DNA from: JAJFJD01 sp965228975
GTDB lineage: Bacteria; Pseudomonadota; Alphaproteobacteria; UBA8366
Assembly (NCBI GenBank): GCA_965228975.1
Contig: OZ245851.1
Coordinates: 4,092,001 to 4,156,000, forward strand
Direction of reading: 5' to 3'
DNA: 64,000 nucleotides
This document shows positions 1 to 8,767 of this stretch, piece by piece. The notes beneath the pieces were generated by a model. It searched no databases and was not told the origin of the DNA. It was given only the letters and a program-made list of their open reading frames with translations. The translations under genes and the position numbers were made by a program. Every line of letters begins with the position of its first letter. Positions within the stretch are counted from its first letter, which is position 1.

Positions 1-484
1 CCGCCTTCACCTCGTCGTCGAGCGCGTCGTAGGCGGCGCGCATGTCGGCGAATTCGGTGTTGCCGCCCTTTTCCGGAATCAGGCGGGCGGACAGGATCGA
101 GTATTTCGACGGAATCGCCCGGAAAGAACTGTCCGAATGCCAAAGCCGGTTGCCGAGATTGAACATCCGCGTCCGGTCGGCGCGATCGAAAACCGTCTGA
201 TCCTTGGTCAGGTTCGAAACGTCCGCCAGTTCCGGACGCAGACGGCGGTCCTTTTTCTTGGTGATATTGCTGACCGCGCCGGGCAGTTCCAACTCACCGA
301 AATTACGGCTGAAAGCGATCTGCTCCTCGTCACTCAAGTCCTGACCGTGGAATACCAGCACGGCGTAGCGGTCCATCCCGGCATTGATTGCCGCGACGTC
401 TTTCTCGGAAAGCGGCTGCCGCAGGTCGACACCGTCAACCTCTCCGCCGATGACGGGATGAAGCGGACGAATCGTGAGGGTCAT
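1..484 (-). CDS. TauD/TfdA-family Fe(II)/2-oxoglutarate dioxygenase, partial (C-terminus beyond window)
   Basis: Reading from the ATG at 484 gives 161 residues before the window edge. The opening, with RPLHPVIGGEVDGVDL, is typical of alpha-ketoglutarate-dependent taurine/2,4-D dioxygenases. The first two iron ligands are visible as LWHSDSSF (His116, Asp118), followed by the family segment GGNTEFADMRAAYDAL. The distal His and the 2-oxoglutarate-binding Arg lie outside the window. The substrate cannot be read from sequence; the family hydroxylates sulfonates, aryloxy acids and other small acids. It resembles the dioxygenase at 23163-24068 more than the one at 17008-17838. It diverges from the Lin0512 pair across a 136-bp spacer that must hold both promoters. 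Confidence 0.9.
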   Translation of the reverse strand, partial: MTLTIRPLHPVIGGEVDGVDLRQPLSEKDVAAINAGMDRYAVLVFHGQDLSDEEQIAFSRNFGELELPGAVSNITKKKDRRLRPELADVSNLTKDQTVFDRADRTRMFNLGNRLWHSDSSFRAIPSKYSILSARLIPEKGGNTEFADMRAAYDALDDEVKA

Positions 485-620
485 GACACAGTCTCCGGTG
501 CAAATCAGGACGTTGCGATTTTAGCGCATCGGTGCACGCTCGGCACTATATTGGCGTCGCGCGCGAAAGGCGATTACGGTACGCGCATACGTGTCACCGT
601 CCACAGGGAGATTCTCACAC

Positions 621-962
621 ATGGCTTGGAAGCGGATCGTGCTGGAAATCGGCATGGGCACCGACATTCGGGGGACCGACCCCACGAAAGCCGCCGTGCG
701 CGCCTTGCGCGACGCGCTGTGGCACAACTCGCTCAGCATCGCCAAGGCGCTCGGGCAGGACACCGATTCGATGCAGGTCGAGGTCACCATCGGCGTGCCG
801 CAGCCCGAGCGAGTCGATACGGATGCCGTCCTCGCCATCCTGCCGCACGGTACCGGCACCGTCAGCGTCGTCGAGGGCGGCCTGCAAATTCCCAACGACG
901 AAGGCACCGATTCGACCCTCGTCGCCAGCGCCGCCGCCGTGGTGCGGCTCGACCTGCCGTAG
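621..962 (+). CDS. Lin0512-family protein, first of a tandem pair
   Basis: A 113-residue protein starting at the ATG at 621, which has a GGGAG about ten bases upstream; the in-frame codons before it are not needed. It has the Lin0512-family pattern: a first strand ending GMGTDIRGTD, then TKAAVRALRDAL, then VEVTIGVPQPERVD. No signal peptide or membrane segment. The family has no experimentally assigned role that I know of. The next gene, 12 bases downstream, is a clear paralog, so the two are probably co-translated and may form a heteromer. I do not assign a reaction. Confidence 0.85.
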   Translation: MAWKRIVLEIGMGTDIRGTDPTKAAVRALRDALWHNSLSIAKALGQDTDSMQVEVTIGVPQPERVDTDAVLAILPHGTGTVSVVEGGLQIPNDEGTDSTLVASAAAVVRLDLP

Positions 963-974
963 GAGGACGGAAGC

Positions 975-1316
975 ATGACAAAAAGACGCGCAATCCTCGA
1001 GATGGGCATGGGCAACGACCTGCACGGCGGCGACTACACGAAAGCCGCGATCCGTGCGGTCCAGGACGCCCTGCACCACAGCTCGCTGACCTTCATCCGG
1101 ACGCTGGGAATCGACAAGAGCACGCTGGAAGTCAACGTGACGATCGGGGTGCAACACCCCGAAAAAGTCGACACCGACGCCGTCGCCGCAACTCTGCCGG
1201 TCGGCAAGGTCAGCGTGAAAGCGGTGAAAGGCGGGCTCGACGTGCCCGACGACGAGGTGGACGACACCGCGGTGATCGCCAACGCCGGCGTCGAGGTCTG
1301 GATCGACGGGGTCTAG
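975..1316 (+). CDS. Lin0512-family protein, second of a tandem pair
   Basis: A 113-residue paralog of the preceding gene, with a strong GGAGG seven bases before the ATG. The conserved stretches line up without gaps: GMGNDLHGGDYTKAAIRAVQDAL here against GMGTDIRGTDPTKAAVRALRDAL there, abbreviated, and TIGVQHPEKVDTDAV against TIGVPQPERVDTDAV. Both copies appear intact and are the same length, which fits two retained subunits rather than a decaying duplicate. It converges with the cupin gene 9 bases away. Function unknown. Confidence 0.85.
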   Translation: MTKRRAILEMGMGNDLHGGDYTKAAIRAVQDALHHSSLTFIRTLGIDKSTLEVNVTIGVQHPEKVDTDAVAATLPVGKVSVKAVKGGLDVPDDEVDDTAVIANAGVEVWIDGV

Positions 1317-1325
1317 GCCACAGTA

Positions 1326-1676
1326 CTACTCGATCGGCACGAAGATCGAATGCCGCAGTTGCCCGCCGACCGACTGCGACAGGTGTCCCTTGCCGCTGAC
1401 GTCCTCGACCAGAATCACCTCGCCCGCGGCGATGATGCGGCTTTCGCCGTCGCTCGCCGTGAGCTTCGCCCCCGCGTCCAGGTTGATGATGTATTGGCGC
1501 CGCGGCGCAGGATGCCAATCCAGGTCGTAGTCGCCGCTGGTCTTGCGGAAGATGATGCCAGTCGCAGGCAGCCGCGCCGAATATTTGCTGGCGCCCCGTT
1601 CCTCGACCCACTCGACCTCGATATCGCGGAAATGCGACTCGCCGTCCTCGTCCTCGTACAGGTTATGGATGCGCAT
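1326..1676 (-). CDS. Small cupin-domain protein
   Basis: A 116-residue protein with a GAGGAGGG ribosome-binding site eight bases before its ATG. The central part (RQYIINLDAGAKLTASDGESRIIAAGEVILVED) reads as a single cupin barrel, with strand-turn-strand repeats and the typical proline/glycine turns. The classic metal-binding histidines are sparse, so it may bind a ligand rather than catalyse. It lies 43 bases downstream of the alcohol dehydrogenase on the same strand and is probably co-transcribed with it. No specific substrate can be inferred. Confidence 0.7.
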   Translation of the reverse strand: MRIHNLYEDEDGESHFRDIEVEWVEERGASKYSARLPATGIIFRKTSGDYDLDWHPAPRRQYIINLDAGAKLTASDGESRIIAAGEVILVEDVSGKGHLSQSVGGQLRHSIFVPIE

Positions 1677-1719
1677 GGCGCGAACCCTCCTCGGATTGTT
1701 TTCGCAGCCGTGGCCGCCG

Positions 1720-2766
1720 TTACATCAAGAACACGCCCTTGCCCGTGGTCTGCGTGTCGAACAGGCGGTACGCCTCCTCGGCCTGATCCAGCTTCCAGCG
1801 GTCGCTGAACAGTTTTTCCACGGGGATCTTGCGGTCCGAAATGAATTCGGCGCAGTCGGCCTGGCCGTTCTTGGAGAAGGTCCAGGACCCGACCAGCGTG
1901 ATCTGGCGGCGCAGCAGGTCGGGGCTGACCTCCAGCGTGACCTCGCCGGTTTCGCCCACATAGCAGGCCGTACCCCAGCTTCGCGTCGCCCGCACCGCCG
2001 CGGCCCGGGCATCGGGATTGGAAGAACAGTCGAGCGTCTTATGCGCGCCTTCGCCATGGGTCAGCTCGCGGATCGCGTCGACCGGGTCCACGTTGGACGG
2101 ATTGATCACCACGTCCGCACCGAATTCTTTCGCCAGTTCCCCTCGCTCGGACGAAACGTCGAGCGCGATCACCCGCGCGCCCATTTCGACGGCAAGCTGG
2201 GTCGCCGACAGGCCGACCGGCCCTTGCCCGAAGATCGCGATGGTCTCGTCCCCATGCAGCGACAAACGGCGCAGCGCGCCGAAGGCGGTGCCCGTGCCGC
2301 AGGAAATCGCGGCGCCCACCTCGAAGGACAGGTCGTCCGGCAGCGGCACCAACGTCGAGACCGGCACCTTCATATATTTGGCATGCGCGCCATGACCGCC
2401 GGCCCCATAGACGATCGCCCCGTCGAGGCACATCTGCGCCCAACCGGACTGGCAGTGCTTACAGGCACCGCAACCTTCGTAGTGATGGTCCATCACGCGC
2501 TGGCCGATCCGCGCCTCGCTTTCGCTGACCGCGCTGCCGACCTCGGCGACGACGCCGCAAGGCTCGTGCCCGGCGATGATCGGACCCTCCGGCGCCTTGT
2601 GGCCGGGGCCGGCATGCCCGCCCGGCTCGGCCCGGTATTTCCACAGATCGCTGCCGCACATGCCGGACGCCTTGATCTCCAGGATGACATCCCGGGGACC
2701 GGGCGTGGGATCGTCGAACTCCATCAGTTCGAGTTTGCGATTTCCTGTAAACACGACGCCGCGCAT
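1720..2766 (-). CDS. Zinc-dependent medium-chain alcohol dehydrogenase
   Basis: A 348-residue MDR oxidoreductase that should oxidise an alcohol with NAD(P). Catalytic zinc ligands are visible as MCGSDLW (Cys37) and GHEPCG (His67, Glu68). The structural zinc lobe is complete as CGACKHC plus a later Cys (about 99, 102, 105, 113). The Rossmann turn is GQGPVGLSA. I take the ATG at 2766 because AGGAGG lies eight bases upstream; a GTG two codons earlier would be too close. It is followed by the cupin gene and diverges from the molybdenum hydroxylase gene. Substrate unknown; a joint alcohol-aldehyde-acid route with the neighbour at 2976 is possible but is inference. Confidence 0.9.
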   Translation of the reverse strand: MRGVVFTGNRKLELMEFDDPTPGPRDVILEIKASGMCGSDLWKYRAEPGGHAGPGHKAPEGPIIAGHEPCGVVAEVGSAVSESEARIGQRVMDHHYEGCGACKHCQSGWAQMCLDGAIVYGAGGHGAHAKYMKVPVSTLVPLPDDLSFEVGAAISCGTGTAFGALRRLSLHGDETIAIFGQGPVGLSATQLAVEMGARVIALDVSSERGELAKEFGADVVINPSNVDPVDAIRELTHGEGAHKTLDCSSNPDARAAAVRATRSWGTACYVGETGEVTLEVSPDLLRRQITLVGSWTFSKNGQADCAEFISDRKIPVEKLFSDRWKLDQAEEAYRLFDTQTTGKGVFLM

Positions 2767-2975
2767 GTGCACTTCCTCCTATAGAGCGGGACCGCTCGTT
2801 TGTTCTGCTGCTTGTCCTGACCATACAATAGCGCCGCACCGTGTCCGGTGCGACTCCGGCGCAAGCCTCGTTGAACCTACTGTGTCCGTTCCCGTAAGCT
2901 ATCGGGACAGGAGAGTGAACCCGATGACCCGACCCGGCGATCCAATTCCGTCGCATACATCCACGCAGAACCGCC

Positions 2976-5306
2976 ATGGGTGAGTATGCCGTCGGCCAAT
3001 CGGTCTCCCGCTTCGAAGACCCGCGCCTGCTGCGCGGCGGCGGACGCTATGTGGACGACATCGTATTGCCCGACATGGCCTTCGGTCATGTGCTCCGATC
3101 GCCCCACGCCCACGCCCGAATCCTTGCCATCGACACAACAGCGGCGCAGGCCGCGCCCGGCGTCCTGGCGGTCTTGACCGGCGAGGATTGGGCGGGGTCG
3201 GGCTTCGCCGACTTGCCGACCGGCAGCGGCCGATACAAGCGCGACGGATCGCCGATGTTCGTGCCACCGTATCAGGCGCTGGTGAAAGACCGGGTGCGAC
3301 GTGTGGGCGACTATGTCGCCTTCGTTGTCGCCGAGACGCGCAACCAGGCGATGGACGCGGCGGAACTGATCGCGGTCGACTACGATCCCCTGCCATCCAT
3401 AACAGATACCGAGGCGTCCGCCGGGTCCGACGCCCCGCCGGTCTGGGACGAATGCCCGGACAACATCTGTTATGTACATACCGAAGGCGACAAGACCGTC
3501 ACCGACACCGCGCTCGCGGCGGCCGACCATGTGGTGCGCCAGAAACTGGTGATCAACCGGGTCAGCGCCAACAGCATGGAGCCGCGCGGCTGTATCGGCC
3601 ACTACGATGCCGCGGAAGATCACTACACGCTCTACACGACATTACAGGGATTGCAGCCCTATCGCGGCTTGCTGTCCCGCATCCTCGGCGTGCCGGAAAG
3701 CCGGATTCGCGTGATCGCGGGCGACATCGGTGGCGGGTTCGGCATGAAGTCGGCGGTCTATAACGAAGTGCCGCTCGTGCTGCTGACGTCGAAACGGCTC
3801 GGCCGTCCGGTCAAATGGATCAGCACGCGGTCGGAGGCGCTGCTCAGCGACGGGCATGGCCGCGACAACGTGATCGAGGCGGCGCTCGGCTTGGACAGTG
3901 ACGGCAAATTCCTCGCCCTCGACGTCAAGACGATCGCCAGCGTCGGCGCCTATGTCCAACTCGGTGGCGAAAGTTCGGCGGTGAAGAATCTCGGCTCGTT
4001 GGCCGGGGTCTACACGACACCGGCCATCCACGCGGACGTGACCGCGGTCTTCACCAACACCAACCCGATCCGGGCCTATCGCGGCAATGGCCGGCCGGAA
4101 GCCGCTTTCGTGATCGAACGGCTGATCGACATCGCCGCCGACGAGATGGGCATCGACCCGGCGGAGTTGCGCCGCCGCAATACTATCCCGCCCGACGCCC
4201 TGCCCTACAAGACCGGCCTCACCTACACCTATGACAGCGGCGAGTTCGAGAAGAACATGGACATGGCGGCCGATCTGGCCGACCGCGCCGGGTTCGAGAC
4301 ACGGCGCGCCGAATCCAAAACGCGCGGCAAGCTGCGCGGCCTCGGCCTGTCCAACACCATCGAGCGCGCCGGATCGGAAGGGGTCGAGGGCGCGGAAATC
4401 CGCTTCGACGGCGGCGGCTCGGCGACGATCCTGACCGGCTCGATCGATCAGGGCCAGGGCCACGCCACCATGTACAAGCAGCTCGCCTGCGAACGCCTCG
4501 GCCTCGATCCGGATGACGTGCGTTATGTGTCGGGCGACACGGACAAGGTGCCCTTCGGGCGCGGCAGCTTCGGGTCGCGCTCGGCGACGATCGGCGGATC
4601 GGCGCTGCACGAGGCCATGCAGAAGGTGATCGCCAAGGCCGGACGCATCGCGGCCCACGCCCTCGATGCCGACCCGGAACAGATTGATTTCGATGACGGC
4701 GTGTTCAGCGTCGCCGGCACCAACCGGTCGATGACCGTCAAGGACGCGGCGCGGCTCTCCTACAATCCGGATAAGCTGCCGGACGGATTGGAACCGGGAT
4801 TAAGCGGCCACGCGATCTGGTCCCCGACCGCGATGAACTTCCCGAACGGCGCGCATATCTGCGAGCTGGAAGTCGACGAGGAAACCGGCGAGACGGACAT
4901 CCTGCGCTACAGCGTGGTCGACGACGTGGGCGTGGTGCTGAACCCGCTGCTGCTCAAGGGTCAGCTTCACGGCGGCATCGCGATGGGCGTCGGACAGGTG
5001 CTGATGGAGGACATCCGCTACGAGGACGGTACGGGACAGCTTCTGTCCGGGTCCTTCATGGATTACTGCATGCCGCGCGCCGACGACCTGAGCTTCATGG
5101 ACATCGCGAGCAACCCGGTGCCGACCAAGACCAACCCGCTCGGCGTCAAGGGCGCCGGCGAAGCGGGTACCGTGGGCGCGATGCCGGCGGTCACCAACGC
5201 GCTGGTCGATGCGCTGTCCGTGCTGGGCGTGCGGCATGTGCCCATGCCGGCAACGCCAGAACGGCTGTGGCGCGCGATCCGCGATGCGAAGGCCGGTCAC
5301 GACTGA
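2976..5306 (+). CDS. Xanthine dehydrogenase-family molybdopterin-binding large subunit
   Basis: A 776-residue protein of the aldehyde oxidase/xanthine dehydrogenase large-subunit family, which hydroxylates aldehydes or N-heterocycles at a molybdenum cofactor. It begins with the family sequence SVSRFEDPRLLRGGGRYVDD. Cofactor motifs follow in order: GGGFGMKSA, AYRGNGRPEA (usually GAGRPE), DQGQGHATMYKQ, FGSRSATIGGSA and, near the C-terminus, GVKGAGEAGTVGAMP with the catalytic Glu. No signal peptide, so it is likely cytoplasmic. Family members normally work with an iron-sulfur and often an FAD subunit; neither is adjacent here. It converges with the LysR gene 7 bases away. Confidence 0.9.
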   Translation: MGEYAVGQSVSRFEDPRLLRGGGRYVDDIVLPDMAFGHVLRSPHAHARILAIDTTAAQAAPGVLAVLTGEDWAGSGFADLPTGSGRYKRDGSPMFVPPYQALVKDRVRRVGDYVAFVVAETRNQAMDAAELIAVDYDPLPSITDTEASAGSDAPPVWDECPDNICYVHTEGDKTVTDTALAAADHVVRQKLVINRVSANSMEPRGCIGHYDAAEDHYTLYTTLQGLQPYRGLLSRILGVPESRIRVIAGDIGGGFGMKSAVYNEVPLVLLTSKRLGRPVKWISTRSEALLSDGHGRDNVIEAALGLDSDGKFLALDVKTIASVGAYVQLGGESSAVKNLGSLAGVYTTPAIHADVTAVFTNTNPIRAYRGNGRPEAAFVIERLIDIAADEMGIDPAELRRRNTIPPDALPYKTGLTYTYDSGEFEKNMDMAADLADRAGFETRRAESKTRGKLRGLGLSNTIERAGSEGVEGAEIRFDGGGSATILTGSIDQGQGHATMYKQLACERLGLDPDDVRYVSGDTDKVPFGRGSFGSRSATIGGSALHEAMQKVIAKAGRIAAHALDADPEQIDFDDGVFSVAGTNRSMTVKDAARLSYNPDKLPDGLEPGLSGHAIWSPTAMNFPNGAHICELEVDEETGETDILRYSVVDDVGVVLNPLLLKGQLHGGIAMGVGQVLMEDIRYEDGTGQLLSGSFMDYCMPRADDLSFMDIASNPVPTKTNPLGVKGAGEAGTVGAMPAVTNALVDALSVLGVRHVPMPATPERLWRAIRDAKAGHD

Positions 5307-5313
5307 AGGGCGG

Positions 5314-6267
5314 CTACGGCGCCTTGCCGATCAGGAAATCGCGGTCCGACTCGATCAGGTTGGACAAGAAGGAAATCGCCTGTCGGACCCGCGCCAAGTG
5401 CAGCAGGTCCTCATGGACGGCGAGCCAGAAATCCCGCTTCACCACAACGGTCTCGCCGAGGATGCGGGTCAACCGGTCGTCGCGCGACGCCAGGAATGTC
5501 GGCAACATGGCGATACCGATGCCCGACAACGCCGCGTGATACTGGGCCACCAAGCTCGTCGAGCGGAAGATCGCGTTGGGGTCGCGCAGCACGTCCGACG
5601 TCCAGCGGACGGCGGAAATCTGAACCAACTCGTCGATATAGTCGATGAAGTGATGTTTGCCGAGATCGTCAAGGGTCGCCGGCGTGCCGTGCGCCGCCAA
5701 ATAGCCCGGCGTGGCATAGAAATGCAGCGCGAACTCGCCGATCTTCGTGACCGAAATCCGCCGGCCCTGCGGCTTCGGAAAGGAGATCAGGATGTCCGCT
5801 TCGCGTTTCGACAGGTTGATCCAATGCGATGCGGTGACCAATTCGATCCGGATCGATGGCGATTGCCGGTAGAGCGCTTCGAAACGCGGCGCCAAGTACA
5901 GGCTACCGAGCGCCTCCATCGTCGCGACCCGGACCACGCCGCCGGGCGCATTGGTCGCGTCGCTGAAATCGGCAGCGATGGAATGGGCATGCGCCGCCAT
6001 CCCTTCCGCATGCGCCAGCAGGCTATGGCCCGCATCGGTCAGGAGAAATCCCAGCCGGGTTCGCTCGAACAGTTTCTCGTTCAAAGCGTCTTCGAGCGCC
6101 CGCAGCCTCCGGCCGACCGTGGAATGATTGACCCCAAGATGCCGGGCCGTTTCCGAAAGACTCTTGAATTGGGCGACGGCGAGGAAGACCTCGATGTCCG
6201 ACCAGTCAAACTGCTTTGACTTGGCCACAGTGGGCAACGAATTGTTGCTGATCAGATCGCCCGACAC
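5314..6267 (-). CDS. LysR-family transcriptional regulator
   Basis: A roughly 317-residue LysR-type regulator. The N-terminal winged helix is clear (DIEVFLAVAQFKSLSETARHLG, then STVGRRLRALED), followed by the LysR co-inducer-binding domain (GVVRVATMEALGSLYL onward). The start is uncertain. The GTG at 6267 lacks a good ribosome-binding site, and the HTH begins only about 20 residues later, so a start a few codons inside is possible. It lies downstream of the nitrilase on the same strand (41 bases) and converges with the molybdenum hydroxylase gene, so it could control either; its own promoter region is not distinctive. Confidence 0.85.
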   Translation of the reverse strand: MSGDLISNNSLPTVAKSKQFDWSDIEVFLAVAQFKSLSETARHLGVNHSTVGRRLRALEDALNEKLFERTRLGFLLTDAGHSLLAHAEGMAAHAHSIAADFSDATNAPGGVVRVATMEALGSLYLAPRFEALYRQSPSIRIELVTASHWINLSKREADILISFPKPQGRRISVTKIGEFALHFYATPGYLAAHGTPATLDDLGKHHFIDYIDELVQISAVRWTSDVLRDPNAIFRSTSLVAQYHAALSGIGIAMLPTFLASRDDRLTRILGETVVVKRDFWLAVHEDLLHLARVRQAISFLSNLIESDRDFLIGKAP

Positions 6268-6308
6268 CGGATACCATCGTCACCGACATGAAACTGAGCG
6301 GCTGCATC

Positions 6309-7355
6309 CTATTCGGCCGCATCGGCTTTCGCCCAACGGGAGTTTAGCATGTCGAAGTCGTAGCTGCGCGGCCCGTCCTTCCCCGGCAGCCGCGCCGGGT
6401 CGCGCGGCGACCGGTCGACTGCGAAATCGAAGATGTCGAACCGGTTGTAATAGCCGGCCACATCGTGGAACTGCTTCGGCACGACGCAGTCCTGCAGGTC
6501 GATATCCGCCACGAGAAGCTCGTCCTCGCGGGACGCCGTCTCAGCGATGACGTTGCCTTGCGGGTTGAGGATCATCGACGCGCCGCGGGGTGATCCGGTG
6601 ATGATATCCATCGCTTCGTCGCCCAGCGGCTTCAAGGCGTCGAGCGCCGTTTCGTCGAGGATCGACGACGCGACGATATTGAACGCCTTCGCCTCGAAGG
6701 AATGCGCGCCGGCGCGGATGCGGATCGCGCTGGTCAGGTCGTAGGCGTCGTTCGCGCTCGGCTGATGCGTCGGCCAGATCGGCGGATAGGACGACATATG
6801 CACCTGTTCGCCCATCGCAATCAGCGCATAGCGGGCGAGCGGATTGGTGTTCTCGCCGCAGATCAGCATGCCGATACGGCCCAACGGCGTGTCGGTGACG
6901 CGCAACCCGACGCCGTCGCCGTTCGCCCAGATCAGTTTCTCGAAGAAGGTGGGCACCAGCTTGCGGTGATGGTTCAGGATCGACCCGTCCGTGTCGATCA
7001 ACAGGTTCGAATTCCACAGGCAGCCGACGCTCACGTCGGTCGATTCGCTGATACCCATCGACACCATGATCTTCGCGTCGCGGGCCGCCCGGCAGAGGTC
7101 GGCGATTTCCGGCCCCGGGACCCGGACCGACGCGGCGACGAAACGCTCGAAGAAATCATGGTTCCGGTAGGGCGGCGCCACCGCCGTCCAGAGTGGGAAA
7201 CCCGGTATGTAGGACTCGGGAAAGACGACGAGGTCCGCGCCTTTTTCCGACGCCTCCGCGATCAGCCCGCACGCCTTGGCGACCGTCGCCCGGGTATCCA
7301 GATAGACCGGCGCGACATGCGCCGCGCAGACGTTGATTTTGCTGTTCTCACGCAA
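6309..7355 (-). CDS. Nitrilase-family carbon-nitrogen hydrolase
   Basis: A 348-residue nitrilase-superfamily enzyme with the full catalytic triad: Glu47 in VVFPES, Lys132 in HHRKLVPTFFEK and Cys166 in LICGENTNPLARY. The CGENTNPLAR context and the length match true nitrilases/cyanide hydratases rather than amidases or carbamoylases. It probably converts R-CN to the acid plus ammonia in the cytoplasm. It is the last gene of a minus-strand run that holds a complete amide/amino-acid-type ABC importer, a DJ-1-type isonitrile-hydratase-like protein and HyuAB, so the importer may bring in its substrate. Aliphatic versus aromatic specificity cannot be read. Confidence 0.9.
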   Translation of the reverse strand: MRENSKINVCAAHVAPVYLDTRATVAKACGLIAEASEKGADLVVFPESYIPGFPLWTAVAPPYRNHDFFERFVAASVRVPGPEIADLCRAARDAKIMVSMGISESTDVSVGCLWNSNLLIDTDGSILNHHRKLVPTFFEKLIWANGDGVGLRVTDTPLGRIGMLICGENTNPLARYALIAMGEQVHMSSYPPIWPTHQPSANDAYDLTSAIRIRAGAHSFEAKAFNIVASSILDETALDALKPLGDEAMDIITGSPRGASMILNPQGNVIAETASREDELLVADIDLQDCVVPKQFHDVAGYYNRFDIFDFAVDRSPRDPARLPGKDGPRSYDFDMLNSRWAKADAAE

Positions 7356-7427
7356 CTTTAGGCTCCCGTGAAACCGCAGGCCGGAAACGGCGGTCGGACC
7401 GCCGCCCCCGATTCCCTGCGTTCTTGC

Positions 7428-8747
7428 TTACAGCTTGTATTTGCGGAAGTCGTAGCGAGGCGGCAGCAGCGCCTCCATTTCCGCGCGCGGGATATGCTTC
7501 TTGACGGCAAACTTCCCGTTCTGCACCTGACTGATGTAGCAATCGATCATGCCGCTGTGGTCTTCGGCCCGCAGGATCTTCGCACCCTGCGGATGGGCCA
7601 GCGAGTTGTCCATCTTCAGACCTTCCAGCGCCTCGATCACCCCCGGCGTGTCCTTCTTACGCTGCCAGCCGGATTCCTCGATCGCTTTCTTCAGGGCGAA
7701 GAAATTCTCATAGGACTGCCAAGCATGGCTCTTGGCCATCACCCGGTTCGAGCCGTTCTCCCTGGCGTGTACCGGGTCGATATCCATCATCTCGATGAAC
7801 GCCTTGTGGTACTCGTCGTTCTTGTATTCCAGCGGCCGTGGGAAATTCTCCAGGAAGAAGACGCCTTCGGCCGCGCCGTTGATCGCAGCCGGGTCGATTG
7901 CCTCGATCGTGCCGCTGACCGAATACATCTTCATCTTCTCGTCGAGCTTCATCGACTTGGACTGGGTGTAGAACGCTACCGACAGCGCACCGAAGAACAC
8001 GGAGAACAGGACCTCGGTCTCTTCCGGAATCTTCGCGAGATACGGCACCAGGTCCTTCGTGCCGAGCGGTACCGCGATCGGATCGTTGACCTTACCGCCC
8101 ATCGACTCGATCAGCTTGCGATGCTCCTCGTGGTGGCTGTGACCCCAGGCGTAGTCGGGGAAGATCATCGTCCAGTTCTTGCCGAGATTCTTGAACGCCC
8201 ACGGCGCGCCCGCGGCGGCCAAGGCATAGGTATCGGTGCCCGTCCGGAAGCTATAGCGGCTGCCTTTCGAGCCGGTCGCCTCGGTCGCCTCGCCGGCCGA
8301 GAAATACGGCGTCTTCAACTCGGTCGCGATGGGGATCGAGGCGAGCATGATGCCCGAATGCACCGAGCCCACGACGAAGCGGGCCTTCGACCGTTGGATC
8401 AGCGAACGCAGTTTCCGCGCGCCCGCCGCCGGGTTGGATTCGGTGTCCGCGATCGGCACCTCCAGCTTGCGGCCGGCGATACCGCCGCCTTCGTTGATGA
8501 CCTTGGCCGCCGCCTTGGCGCACTTGTCATGCCAATAGCCCCAAGACGAGAAACCGCCGGTCAGTTCGCATTGATGACCGATGACGATGGGGCCGCTTTC
8601 CTTGGCGAACAGGTCGCGGGTCAGGGAAACATAGGCGGTTGACGCGATCGCGCCGCCGGCGAGCGCCGTCTGCAGAAAGCTTCGGCGGGGCAATGTAATC
8701 AAGCTGTCCGGCACGCGCGGTGCCGCTTTCTTGTCTTTGCTCTTCAT
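7428..8747 (-). CDS. ABC transporter substrate-binding protein (branched-chain amino acid/amide/urea type), Tat-exported
   Basis: A 439-residue periplasmic binding protein. I start at the ATG at 8747, which has GGGAG eight bases upstream. The N-terminus carries a twin-arginine signal (LPRRSFLQTALAGG, Arg21-Arg22) with a hydrophobic stretch. The mature part opens IVIGHQCELTGGFSSWG and includes INEGGGIAGRKLEV, typical of the Peripla_BP_5/6 fold of LivJ, AmiC and UrtA. It lies 20 bases after the livF-like gene and 72 bases before the nitrilase, and so completes the importer encoded upstream. The ligand is probably an amide, urea-like or nitrile-containing small molecule; this is inferred from context. 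Confidence 0.9.
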   Translation of the reverse strand: MKSKDKKAAPRVPDSLITLPRRSFLQTALAGGAIASTAYVSLTRDLFAKESGPIVIGHQCELTGGFSSWGYWHDKCAKAAAKVINEGGGIAGRKLEVPIADTESNPAAGARKLRSLIQRSKARFVVGSVHSGIMLASIPIATELKTPYFSAGEATEATGSKGSRYSFRTGTDTYALAAAGAPWAFKNLGKNWTMIFPDYAWGHSHHEEHRKLIESMGGKVNDPIAVPLGTKDLVPYLAKIPEETEVLFSVFFGALSVAFYTQSKSMKLDEKMKMYSVSGTIEAIDPAAINGAAEGVFFLENFPRPLEYKNDEYHKAFIEMMDIDPVHARENGSNRVMAKSHAWQSYENFFALKKAIEESGWQRKKDTPGVIEALEGLKMDNSLAHPQGAKILRAEDHSGMIDCYISQVQNGKFAVKKHIPRAEMEALLPPRYDFRKYKL

Positions 8748-8767
8748 CTCTCTCACTCCCTATTTTG

